From positions 3,187,001 through 3,251,000 of the forward strand of contig NZ_CP113948.1 in the NCBI RefSeq assembly GCF_026810365.1: DNA of 64,000 bases, given 5' to 3'. This DNA is from Flavobacterium praedii (lineage in GTDB: Bacteria > Bacteroidota > Bacteroidia > Flavobacteriales > Flavobacteriaceae). The position numbers were made by a program, and so were the translations under genes. Below the pieces are notes generated by a model. The model was not told where the DNA came from. It did not search any database and was given only the letters and a program-made list of their open reading frames with translations. Shown here piece by piece: positions 35,849-45,100 of this stretch (the stretch's first letter is position 1; each line of letters starts with the position of its first letter).

Positions 35849-35870
35849 AAGCCCTTTTGGGGCTTTTTTT
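35849..35870 (+). terminator. Terminator of the Crp/Fnr gene
   Basis: A short GC-rich stem (AAGCCC 35849-35854 with GGGCTT 35860-35865) is followed by a T run. Confidence 0.7.
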
Positions 35871-36068
35871 GTGGAAATATATTTCCTTTTTTTGGCAAAA
35901 TATTTTTTAGGCTTTACAAAATACGTGCTTCTGTTTAAAAGATAAGTATTGGTTGATGCCATTAATCAAAGGACTTCGCGAAAAATTATTGCGTAAACGC
36001 AGTTAATGAATTGTTTTCTGGATATTTTTTGTTGTGTAAAAAAGAGGTTTTATACTGTAAAAAGCAAA

Positions 36069-36092
36069 TACGTAAGTATTAATACGTATGTA
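36069..36092. promoter_or_regulatory. 24-bp palindromic operator overlapping the porin promoter
   Basis: TACGTAAGTATT (36069-36080) and AATACGTATGTA (36081-36092) pair at 10 of 12 positions. The central part contains GTA-N8-TAC (36072-36085), the form of NtcA-type (Crp/Fnr family) sites. It ends on the first bases of the -7 box at 36091, so a protein bound here would touch the spacer of the promoter. Confidence 0.6.
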
Positions 36093-36098
36093 TATTTG
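36091..36098 (+). promoter_or_regulatory. -7 element (TATATTTG) of the porin-transporter operon
   Basis: It is an exact consensus match, 27 bases before the ATG at 36126. No good -33 TTG is present at the usual distance, which fits an activator-dependent or tightly regulated promoter. Confidence 0.6.
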
Positions 36099-36125
36099 CT
36101 TCATACTAATCAAAACCAATTTATT

Positions 36126-37571
36126 ATGCAAAAGAGTACTACCACAATACAAAAAATAAAAGCACTAAAAGAAGGCCGAAATTTAAAATCTTTGGTATTA
36201 GGTTTGACTATAACATTAGTGGGTTGCAATACCGTCAATGCACAGTTAACCGCTACTGGACAGTTAAGAACACGATCAGAATTTAGAGACGGATACAGTA
36301 CTTTGCAAGCGAAAGACGCGGAGACTGCCATATTTACTTCACAAAGAACGCGATTGAATGTTGGTTTTACGGGATACAGATTCAAGTTTTTTGTAGCCAT
36401 TCAGGATGTACGTGTTTGGGGGCAAGATGCTTCAACAATTAACAAAACTACAACAGCAGAAAATAACGGTGTACAACTGCACGAAGCTTGGGGAGAAATT
36501 ATGTTGAACGACACTATAAGCAACATTCAAAATTTATCTTTAAAAATAGGACGTCAAGAGATTTCGTATGATGATCAAAAAGTAATAGGAGGACTAGACT
36601 GGTTGCAACAAGCGCGTTACCACGACGCGATTGTCTTGAAATATTTCAATAAAGGATGGACAGCCGATTTTGGAGTCGCTTTCAACCAAAACAAAGAGCA
36701 ATTGGTAGGAACAATTTATAATGGTGTTCCAGCGGCAACTTCAGGATATACAGCAGGTACAAACGGTTTGGGCACCAATTACAAATCATTGGAGTATGCT
36801 TATATCGCTAAGAAATTTTTCTTTGGAGACATTTCTTTTTTATTCCTAAGCGATAATTTTAATAAATATACCAATGTAACTACGGGAACTCCGGCAGTGA
36901 CAACCAAAGTAAACGAACAAGGAATCTGGACCCGTAACACTACCGGTTTCTACTATAATGTGAATGCGACCCGAAAACTTAAACTAGAAGGTAGCGTGTA
37001 CCACCAATTTGGACATGACAAAAACGGTCGTAGTTTGAGCAGTAATTTGGCTTCGATTACTACGACTTTGCAAGTGGGCAGAAAATTATTTGTAGGTCCT
37101 GGCGTTGATTATTTATCAGGAAACGATGGAACAGAAGCAGTTACAGCAACCTCCACCAATAATCAATTTGACCCGCTTTATGGTACACCTCACAAGTTTT
37201 GGGGAACTATGGATTACTTCTACGCACCAAGCGGTTTTGGCGCACAAGGTTTGTTAAACTACTTCTTGAAAGCCAAATACAACTTGAAAGACAACCTAAC
37301 TCTTTTTGCTGACTTGCACGGTTTTGAATCGGCTAACTCTTTGTCAAATGGAGCAGGAGGAAAACAAACCAGTTATTTAGGAACTGAATTGGATTTGAAA
37401 ATGAATTACAGCTTGACCAAAATGGTCAATATTGAAGCAGGTTATTCTGTAATGAAAGCTACCAATTCTATGGCATCGGCTCAAGTCAAAAATGTAGCCA
37501 ATGCAAATCTTACTCCGCAATGGGCATATATAATGGTAAATATTAAACCTAACTTTTTGAATAAAAAGTAA
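36126..37571 (+). CDS. Alginate-export-type outer-membrane porin
   Basis: The 481-residue protein has a signal region (SLVLGLTITLVGCNTVNA) and then an alginate_exp-like beta barrel with alternating polar and aromatic strands. It includes TGQLRTRSEFRDGY, RLNVGFTGYRFKFFVAIQDVRVWG, LKIGRQEISYDDQKVIGGLDWLQQARYHDAIV and a late GTELDLKMNYSLTKMVNIEAGYS. In Flavobacterium such porins often sit with nitrate-type ABC importers and are more likely uptake channels than alginate exporters. It heads a run of four co-directional transport genes. ATG 36126 follows the promoter at the proper distance. Confidence 0.82.
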   Translation: MQKSTTTIQKIKALKEGRNLKSLVLGLTITLVGCNTVNAQLTATGQLRTRSEFRDGYSTLQAKDAETAIFTSQRTRLNVGFTGYRFKFFVAIQDVRVWGQDASTINKTTTAENNGVQLHEAWGEIMLNDTISNIQNLSLKIGRQEISYDDQKVIGGLDWLQQARYHDAIVLKYFNKGWTADFGVAFNQNKEQLVGTIYNGVPAATSGYTAGTNGLGTNYKSLEYAYIAKKFFFGDISFLFLSDNFNKYTNVTTGTPAVTTKVNEQGIWTRNTTGFYYNVNATRKLKLEGSVYHQFGHDKNGRSLSSNLASITTTLQVGRKLFVGPGVDYLSGNDGTEAVTATSTNNQFDPLYGTPHKFWGTMDYFYAPSGFGAQGLLNYFLKAKYNLKDNLTLFADLHGFESANSLSNGAGGKQTSYLGTELDLKMNYSLTKMVNIEAGYSVMKATNSMASAQVKNVANANLTPQWAYIMVNIKPNFLNKK

Positions 37572-37595
37572 TTAATAAACTAAAAACAAAAAAAA

Positions 37596-38831
37596 ATGAT
37601 ACAATCAATTAATAATAGAAGTACACTTTTTACCACCTTGATGTTGGTAGCGTGCGTGGTTTTGTTCTCTTCTTTCAAAACAAATCCAAAACCACCAGTT
37701 AGCGAACCTATCAAGCTCGGTTTTATTCCCTTAACCGATTGTTCGCCAATTGTCATGGCCAAAGAATTGGGTTTATTTAAAAAATACGGAGTTGAAGTGG
37801 TGGTAACCAAAGAAACGTCTTGGGCCAATATCCGTGACAAAATCTTAACAGGCGAATTGGACGGCGCTCATTGTCTTTATACGATGCCTTTTTCAGTGTA
37901 CACTGGAGTAGGAGGAAAGGCTGGCTCCGAAATGAGAATTGCCATGATGCTAAATGTAAACGGTCAAGCGATCACATTATCGAATGACTTTTGCGGAAAA
38001 GTAGGTTTCAAACAAATGAATAAAGTGACTCCCGTTGTGGCCGCCAAATTGAAAGCCGAAAAAGAAGTGACTTTTGCGATGACTTTCCCTGGAGGAACCC
38101 ACGATTTGTGGTTGAGAAACTGGATGTCATTGGCAGGATTAAATCAAAAAGCAGTAAAAATCATCACCATTCCGCCTCCACAAATGGTAGCCAACATGAA
38201 AGTAGGGAATATGGACGGATATTGCGTGGGGGAACCTTGGGGCGGAGTTGCCGTAAAACAAGGAATTGGATTTACACAAATTGCTTCACAGGATATTTGG
38301 AAAGACCATCCTGAAAAAGCATTGGTTGTCAACAAAGAATTTAGCGAAACCCGTCGTGAGGATCTTAAAAAAGTAATGAAAGCCATTCTCGAAGCTTGCA
38401 TCTGGCTGGATAATCCTGCCAACCGCAAGAAAGCCGCTGCCATCATTGGGAAAGCGCCTTATGTAAATGCCGCTGCCGATGTTATCGAATCGAGATTGAT
38501 GGGCGATTACAACTTAGGTTGCAACCAAGGAACCGAAGTTTATACCGATGATTATATGTTGTTTTACAAAGGAGGAACCGTAAATTATCCTCGTAAATCT
38601 TACGCAATTTGGGCTATGGCACAATATGTTCGATTTGGATATTTGAAAGAAGAACCCAATTACAAAGCCATTGCCGATAAACTAATCTTGCAGGATTTAT
38701 ACGAAGAAGTAGCCAAAAGCATGAAGATCAAAATCCCTACGGATGATATGAAACCTTTCTCCCTCACGATGGACAAAACAGTTTTCAATCCAGCAAACCC
38801 ATCCGCTTATTTAAAAGTGGTGAAACGTTAA
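37596..38831 (+). CDS. CmpA/NrtA-family ABC transporter substrate-binding protein
   Basis: The 411-residue protein has a short hydrophobic N-terminus (STLFTTLMLVACVVLFSS, possible lipobox LVAC at Cys20). The NrtA/CmpA fold follows: IKLGFIPLTDCSPIVMAKELGLFKKYGVEV, WANIRDKILTGELDGAHCLYTMPFS, FPGGTHDLWLRNWMSLAGL and GYCVGEPWGGVAVKQGIGF. Relatives bind nitrate, bicarbonate or similar anions. It follows the porin by 24 bases, and its A-rich leader is nearly the same as that of the ATPase gene. No nitrate reductase is in the window, so the substrate is not settled. Confidence 0.88.
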   Translation: MIQSINNRSTLFTTLMLVACVVLFSSFKTNPKPPVSEPIKLGFIPLTDCSPIVMAKELGLFKKYGVEVVVTKETSWANIRDKILTGELDGAHCLYTMPFSVYTGVGGKAGSEMRIAMMLNVNGQAITLSNDFCGKVGFKQMNKVTPVVAAKLKAEKEVTFAMTFPGGTHDLWLRNWMSLAGLNQKAVKIITIPPPQMVANMKVGNMDGYCVGEPWGGVAVKQGIGFTQIASQDIWKDHPEKALVVNKEFSETRREDLKKVMKAILEACIWLDNPANRKKAAAIIGKAPYVNAAADVIESRLMGDYNLGCNQGTEVYTDDYMLFYKGGTVNYPRKSYAIWAMAQYVRFGYLKEEPNYKAIADKLILQDLYEEVAKSMKIKIPTDDMKPFSLTMDKTVFNPANPSAYLKVVKR

Positions 38832-39219
38832 AAATAGTTGGGCGTGACCCAGTTGAGCAAAGGGGCTTACTTATAGCACCGCTCATTCAGCCCCTTTGCT
38901 CAACTTGGTCGGGCTATCCGCGCTACTTCGGTAGCTAGCTTTTATCCCTCACGCAGCTTCACGGATTTCAAGAGCAATTGATCTAATAGGTTTTCAAAAC
39001 GGGTTAACCTGAGTTCGATCATTACTCTAAAACCTATTTATAAATAATGTACTTAATACTCCTACAAGGTTTTTTAAGAACCTTGTAGGTATCTTTTCTT
39101 CGGTATTTATACTTACAAGGTTAAAAAAAACCTTGCTGGATATACAATGAAAAACAAATTATTAAATAATCGAAATCAGGTTGTTTGGTAAAATCAAAAA
39201 AAAATTAAAATTCACAATT
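38832..39219. repeat. Intergenic REP-like hairpins inside the transporter operon
   Basis: A very stable inverted repeat has 17-bp perfect arms (38851-38867 and 38889-38905), extended by 4 bp past one mismatch (outer limits 38846 and 38910). It is followed by a smaller GCTAC-TTCG-GTAGC hairpin and unusually GC-rich sequence ending near 38970. A second element, CCTACAAGGTT (39061-39071) with AACCTTGTAGG (39079-39089), is followed by a decayed copy at 39111-39138. The form is that of REP-type dispersed palindromes. Polarity on the downstream permease and ATPase genes is possible. Confidence 0.7.
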
Positions 39220-40107
39220 ATGTCACATTCAACTTCAGCAACAATCGAAACCCAGGGGCAAGATATAGCCCACACTAAGAAGAAAATTATAGGTGGATTA
39301 ATCAAGAAAAAAACACTTAAAAAAGCGTCACGCTATATTTTAGAAAAAGCAAAATCGATCCTATTTGCTTGTATTGGATTGACCATTTTTTGCGGATTTT
39401 GGAGTCTATTGAGTTATTATACCAAAGAGGCGCTTCCTGGGCCAACAGCAACCTTAACCGTATTATTCGAAATGTTAAGCGATCCATTTTATGATTATGG
39501 TCCGAATGACAAAGGAATTGGCTTGCAATTGTTTGTCTCCATCAAAACCGTTTTATCGGGTTTTTTATTGGGTTCTTTGTTTGCAATTCCTTTTGGAATT
39601 TTGATTGGTGCCAGTTCAATTTTCAAAAAAATATTTTACCCTATCGTTCAGTTCTTAAAACCGGTTTCGCCTTTGGCGTGGTTTCCTATTGGTTTGGTGG
39701 TTTTTAAAGACACCGGAATGGCGACTATTTTCATCGTGTTTATCACCTCTTTGTGGTCTACATTAATCAACACTTCTTTTGGGGTGAGTACCATTCCGCA
39801 AGATCATAAAAATGTAGCCAAGGCTTTTGGTTTCTCAAAATGGAGGTATTTGACCAAAGTTGTTTTTCCATACACCTTGCCACACATTATCACGGGATTG
39901 CGATTGAGTATCAGTGTGGCTTGGTTGGTTATTGTTGCCGGCGAAATGTTATCGGGTGGAGCAGGAATTGGATTTTTTGTTTGGGACAGCTGGAATGCAT
40001 TGAGTTTGGAAAAAGTGATTTCGGCCATCATCATCATCGGCTTTGTCGGAATTATTTTTGACGGATTTTTTACAATGATTGAAAATAAAGTGTCTTATAA
40101 AGCGTAA
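39220..40107 (+). CDS. NrtB-type ABC transporter permease
   Basis: The 295-residue protein has six membrane helices and the BPD_transp_1 cytoplasmic EAA loop near AKAFGFSKWRYLTKVVFPYTLPHIITGLRLSI. LKPVSPLAWFPIGLVVF and GEMLSGGAGIGFFVWD are typical of nitrate/sulfonate/taurine permeases. The ATG at 39220 gives MSHSTSATIE with a polar N-terminus; an upstream TTG is less likely. It pairs with the ATPase gene 225 bases further on and the binding protein upstream. Confidence 0.88.
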   Translation: MSHSTSATIETQGQDIAHTKKKIIGGLIKKKTLKKASRYILEKAKSILFACIGLTIFCGFWSLLSYYTKEALPGPTATLTVLFEMLSDPFYDYGPNDKGIGLQLFVSIKTVLSGFLLGSLFAIPFGILIGASSIFKKIFYPIVQFLKPVSPLAWFPIGLVVFKDTGMATIFIVFITSLWSTLINTSFGVSTIPQDHKNVAKAFGFSKWRYLTKVVFPYTLPHIITGLRLSISVAWLVIVAGEMLSGGAGIGFFVWDSWNALSLEKVISAIIIIGFVGIIFDGFFTMIENKVSYKA

Positions 40108-40332
40108 AAAAGACTCTAAGATACTGAGACGCTATGTTTCTAAGATTTAGCAACTTCAGTAACTCAACATCTTAAAAAAACAGAATGCTGATTTTTAGCC
40201 CCGATAGCAGTGAAAATCCTTTTTATTTTTTCTTTAAAAATAAAAAGATTGCAACGAATAGCGGGAGGACACATGTTAAAAAAACAAATGCTTCTGCTCC
40301 CAAAAAACGTAGAAACTTAAAAACAAAAAAAA
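40108..40332. other. Gap between permease and ATPase genes
   Basis: About 225 bases with no gene-like frame that I trust. It ends with an A-rich leader (AAAACAAAAAAAAATG) nearly identical to the one before the substrate-binding-protein gene. Confidence 0.4.
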
Positions 40333-41139
40333 ATGAGCTATTTAGAAATAAAAGATTTGGAAATTTCTTTTCCAACTCCAAAAGGGAAATACATTGCAGT
40401 AAAAGATATTAACCTTTCTATCAAAAAAGGTGAAATCATATCCATCATTGGACATTCGGGTTGTGGAAAATCAACGATTATGAACGCGATAGGAGGGATG
40501 CTTACCCCAACGGGCGGATCGGTAGTATTGGACAATAAGAATATCAAAGGACCAGGACCGGATCGCGGAATTGTTTTCCAAAACTATTCGTTATTGCCTT
40601 GGTTGACGGTGGAAAACAATATTTTTCAAGCGGTGGATTCGGTTATGGATTGTTCCAAAGCCGAGAAACACGAGATTGTGATTCAGAACCTCAAAATGGT
40701 GAATCTGTTCCAACACAAAGACAAATTACCGGGACAGCTTTCGGGCGGGATGAAACAAAGAGTGGCTATTGCGAGAGCGTTTGCCATCAATCCAGGAGTA
40801 TTATTGATGGACGAACCTTTTGGTGCATTGGATGCTTTAACCAAAGGCTCGATGCAACTCGAAGTTTTGAAATTGTGGAATCTAAATAACAGAGAGAAAA
40901 CCATCGTGATGATTACGCATGATATCGAAGAAGCGCTGTTCTTATCAGACCGAATTGTGGTTTTGCACAATGGCCCAGCTTCTACAATTAGAGAAATTGT
41001 TGAGGTTCATTTACCAAGACCTAGAAATAAAATTGAAATTGTAAAAACTCCTGAATATATTGAGTTGCGAGATCATTTATTGCATTTATTGACGGACCAT
41101 TTTTCTATTGAAGATATGGGAGTTACTTACAAAAGTTAA
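40333..41139 (+). CDS. NrtD-type ABC transporter ATP-binding protein
   Basis: The 268-residue ATPase has Walker A GHSGCGKST at residues 40-48, the Q-loop FQNYSLLPWLT, the signature LSGGMKQRVAIARA near 136 and Walker B VLLMDEPFGALDALT. The switch histidine lies in VMITHDIEEAL. The C-terminus (VEVHLPRPRNKIEIVKTPEYIELRDHLL) is typical of nitrate/sulfonate importers. It completes the binding protein-permease-ATPase set. Confidence 0.93.
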   Translation: MSYLEIKDLEISFPTPKGKYIAVKDINLSIKKGEIISIIGHSGCGKSTIMNAIGGMLTPTGGSVVLDNKNIKGPGPDRGIVFQNYSLLPWLTVENNIFQAVDSVMDCSKAEKHEIVIQNLKMVNLFQHKDKLPGQLSGGMKQRVAIARAFAINPGVLLMDEPFGALDALTKGSMQLEVLKLWNLNNREKTIVMITHDIEEALFLSDRIVVLHNGPASTIREIVEVHLPRPRNKIEIVKTPEYIELRDHLLHLLTDHFSIEDMGVTYKS

Positions 41140-41150
41140 TAATTGGTAAA

Positions 41151-41190
41151 AAAAATCCCAAACTCCTTATATAAATATTGGAGATTTTAG
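41151..41190. repeat. Dispersed AATCCCAAA element, copy 1
   Basis: About 32 of the 36 bases from 41151 agree with those from 53791, including the identical word TCCTTATATAAATA. It forms only a weak CTCC/GGAG hairpin. It may act as a terminator for the transporter operon, 12 bases after the stop. Confidence 0.6.
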
Positions 41191-41320
41191 TTTCTATAAT
41201 AAAGGTTTTTCAAGAAATTAAGAAAATCATTTTTTGAGTACAATTATATTTTACTAAAAAAAAATTTTTTAATGCTTTTTTTGTAGATTTATATTGTAAA
41301 TCAATTAAAATCAAATTCTT

Positions 41321-41734
41321 ATGAAAACAAATTTAAAACAATTCTTAGTGTTGGTATTATTTGTAGTGTTGATGCCAGTAGTTTCTTTCGCACAAAAAAA
41401 AGTAGATGTTACCTTGTCGCCAGATAGCCCAAACAAAGTAATCAAAGGGACTTTTAAGGGAGATGCATATATTGACTACGCAGTTTATGTAGAAGAAGGA
41501 CAAATGTTTAAAGTTTCGTATAAAGGCAGCACCAATTCATCTTCTTTTAATTTGATGCCACCGGATGAAAGTGCAATGGCATTGCATCGAGGAGATGTAG
41601 ATGGTAATAATTTTTCAGGTAAAATTGCTAAAAGCGGAATTTACACCATCAGAGTTTCACAGATGAGGAGCGCTGCTAGAAAAGGAACAAGTGTATCTTT
41701 TACTTTAACTTTAAGTAATATTAGTCCAAAATAA
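41321..41734 (+). CDS. Secreted small beta-sandwich protein (PPC-like)
   Basis: The 137-residue protein has a clear signal peptide (QFLVLVLFVVLMPVVSFAQ, cleavage after SFA or FAQ). About 115 residues of beta-rich domain follow, with DYAVYVEEGQMFKVSYKGS, FNLMPPDESA and GIYTIRVSQM. This resembles bacterial pre-peptidase C-terminal (PPC) domains found free-standing in the envelope. Function unknown. It is a single-gene unit with no recognisable partner. Confidence 0.7.
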   Translation: MKTNLKQFLVLVLFVVLMPVVSFAQKKVDVTLSPDSPNKVIKGTFKGDAYIDYAVYVEEGQMFKVSYKGSTNSSSFNLMPPDESAMALHRGDVDGNNFSGKIAKSGIYTIRVSQMRSAARKGTSVSFTLTLSNISPK

Positions 41735-41990
41735 AAAGATTAAATAAAAAAGGACTGTAATTTGTTTTACTATTTATAGTCATTTTTCATTTAAAAATTG
41801 AATAGAAGTTTGTAATTTTTTTTAATAAAGAATATTTTATAAATCATTAATAATAGATTTAAGATGATTATGAATTTTTGGTATTGTAAATCAGATTTCT
41901 AATATTGAATTTTTTCTAATTGTTCTTTACTGAGAATCTTGCTATTTCAAACTGTCAATATTCATAAAATAGACTTTTTCTTGGTTAAAG
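41735..41990. other. AT-rich intergenic region
   Basis: Nothing identifiable lies between the PPC-like gene and the hairpin at 41991. Confidence 0.4.
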
Positions 41991-42026
41991 TTAAAAGGCT
42001 TTTCAATTTTTTGAAAAGCCTTTTAA
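41991..42026. terminator. Hairpin between convergent genes
   Basis: A perfect 16-bp stem with a 4-base loop (41991-42006 with 42011-42026) lies between two convergent genes and probably ends the giant gene's transcript. T tracts are mainly inside the stem. Confidence 0.75.
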
Positions 42027-42112
42027 ATTAAGTAGTTATAATCTAAATTTTAAGGAATTAATATTATCTAATATCAGTTAAATCAATTATACTCCTGAAT
42101 TTGTTGAATACT

Positions 42113-45100
42113 TTATCTTGATATAAATAAGTAGCCTGCTTTTTGTTTTATAATTCCACTTATTGGTTTTTTGTATTTTATTACATAAAAATAGGTTCCT
42201 TCAGGAAGTTCACCATTTTTAGTTGATGTCCCTTTACCTTGAGAAATACCGTTAAAGGCATTCGAAGTATTATTATAGACAATCGTTTTATAGACCAATT
42301 GTCCCCAACGGTTAAATATTTCTACACTATTATCTGGATAGTTTTCAATTTTTTCTATAAATAATACATCATTTAAACCATCATTATTTGGAGAAACAGC
42401 ATTTTTAACATCAATATCACAGTCTGTTGAACTATCATTGAAATCACAAGGATCTTTGATAATAATGGTAATTGTTGCAACGGAACAATTATTTGAATTG
42501 CCAACATAACAGATAGAGTAGGTTAAGACGTAACTTCCGATTTCGGATCCTATAGGAATCATGATTTTTCCTAGATTATCTGTTGTAACACCAAGTAAAC
42601 CATTGGCGTCTATAATTGAAACGGTTACATCTGTGTTATTAATTGGACCATTATTTTGTTTATCATTAGTCAATACATCCAAAATTGCACCTTTAGAGGA
42701 ATCAATGGGCGTTGTTCTAAAATCGTCATTTACAGCGAGAAGATCAAGAGATAGAATAGCAATTGATTTTGTTACAGTTGTAGAACATCCTTGACTATTT
42801 GTAACAGTATAACTAATAACGACATTTCCAAGGGCAAGACCCGTAACTAAACCAGAGGCCGAAATTGTAGCAATTGAAATGGCACTACTTTGCCAAGTTC
42901 CTCCCGGTGTTGTATTGCTTAATTGAGATGTACTTCCCAAATCAATAGCGCTATCACCAATGATTGGATTTACAATAGGAGTAGTGGCCGTTATTACAAC
43001 AGGATCACTGAACCCACTCATACAGTTATTTTTGGAAGTCGAAACAGTATAGGAGCCACTAGTTGTAGCATTATAAACACTCGCAATTGCACCAGTTATA
43101 AGCACACCATCTTTGTACCATTGGTTTGATTTAGGAGCACTGCTTCTTAAAACTACAGACCCAGTTGTACAAAAGTTGGATAATCCTGTCGTGGTAATCG
43201 TTGGTTGAACTGGTTGTGCTGTTACCGTTACTGTTTGAGTCACACTTGTTGTACAACCACTTGTATTGCTAGCACTATAGGAAATGGTGACTGTACCAGC
43301 GCTCACTCCTGTTACTACTCCCGAACCATCAATAGAAGCAATACCTGTATTGCTGCTGCTCCAAACCCCTGCTGTGGTTGCACTTGCAAGCGTGATGTTG
43401 GAATTGGCACAAACCGTATCTGCTCCTGTAATAGGGGCTACAATTCGGTTAGGATTTACTGTTACTAGTATCGCAGTGCTTGTTCCACTCACACAACCCG
43501 ATGGATTGATACTCTCTACGGTATAAGAGCCACTGGTTGTGGCGATATAATCACTTGCGGTTTCCCCTGGAATTTCAACTCCGTTATTGAACCACTTATT
43601 GCCTGTAAGGGAAGACGTGTGTAAACGCACACTTGCTCCTTCACAAATAATAGTGTTGCCTGTAGCATTCAAGGTTGGAGCACTTGGGCTTGAATTGGCA
43701 GTTACCGATACTTGATCACTCTCTACACTAATACAACTGTTTTGAGTAACAATTACCGTGTAAACTCCTGTCACTGTAGCGGTATAACTTGAACTAGTAG
43801 CACCAGCTATCACCAGGCCGTCTTTGTACCACTGGTTGCCTGTAGTAGCACTACTTCTTAATACTACCGATCCTGGAGCACAGAAACTAGTGGATCCTGA
43901 AGTGGTAATACTTGGCTTGAAGGGCAAAGCTGTTACTGTGATGGTTTTACTCACACTGTTCACACAGCCAAATTTAGTGGTTACGGTAAAAGTAATAGTG
44001 GCTGTACCTCTACTTATGCCTATTACCAATCCTGAGCCATCAACACTTGCAATACCTGTATTGCTGCTACTCCAAACCCCTTTGAGAATGGTATTGCTGA
44101 GTTGAATACTAGAACCTGCACAAACCACCGCTGCACCTGCTATTGGATCTACCACAGGTGCAACACTCACTTTGACTCCCACAGCATCACTCTCTAGACT
44201 CCCGCAGCCATTTTGGGTGACTTGCACCATATAACTTCCTGAATCGGTGGCCGTAAACACCTTGGCTGTAGCCCCCACTATTGCAGCGCCGTCTTTGAAC
44301 CACTGGTTACCCGTTGTGGAACTGCTGGTTAAAACTACAGAATCTGGAGCACAGAAACTCGTCGCCCCTGAAGCGCTAATAGTAGGTTGTATCGGTTGGG
44401 CTGTTACCGTGATGGTTTTACTCACACTTGTCACACAACCACTACTATTGGCCTCGCTGTAGGTAATGGTTACTGTACCGGCGCTCACTCCTGTTACTAC
44501 ACCAGATCCATCAATAGAAGCAATACCAGTATTGCTGCTGCTCCAAACTCCTGTTTTACTGTTACTAGAAAGTGTGATGCTAGAATTGGCACAAACCGTG
44601 TCTGCTCCTGTAATAGGAGCTACTATTCGGTTCGGGTTTATCGTTACTAATATAGGTACACTCAAACCGCTCACACAACCCGATGGATTGATACTCTCTA
44701 CCGTATAAGAGCCACTAGTTGTGGCAATATAATCACTTCCGGTTTCCCCTGGAATCTCAACTCCATTTTTAAACCATTTATTACCTGTTAAAGAGGAGGT
44801 GTGTAAACGAACACTTGCGCCTTCACAAATAATCGTTTTGCCTGTAGCATTCAAGGTTGGTGCACTTGGGGAGGCATTGGCCGTTACCGATATTTGATCA
44901 CTCTCTACACTAATACAGCTGTATTGAGTACTGATTACTGTGTAAACTCCTGTGACCGTAGCGGTATAACTTGAACTAGTAGCACCAGCTATCGTCACGC
45001 CGTCTTTGTACCACTGGTTGCCTGTAGTAGCACTACTTCTTAATACTACCGATCCAGGAGTACAGAAACTAGTGGATCCTGAAGTGGTAATACTTGGCTT

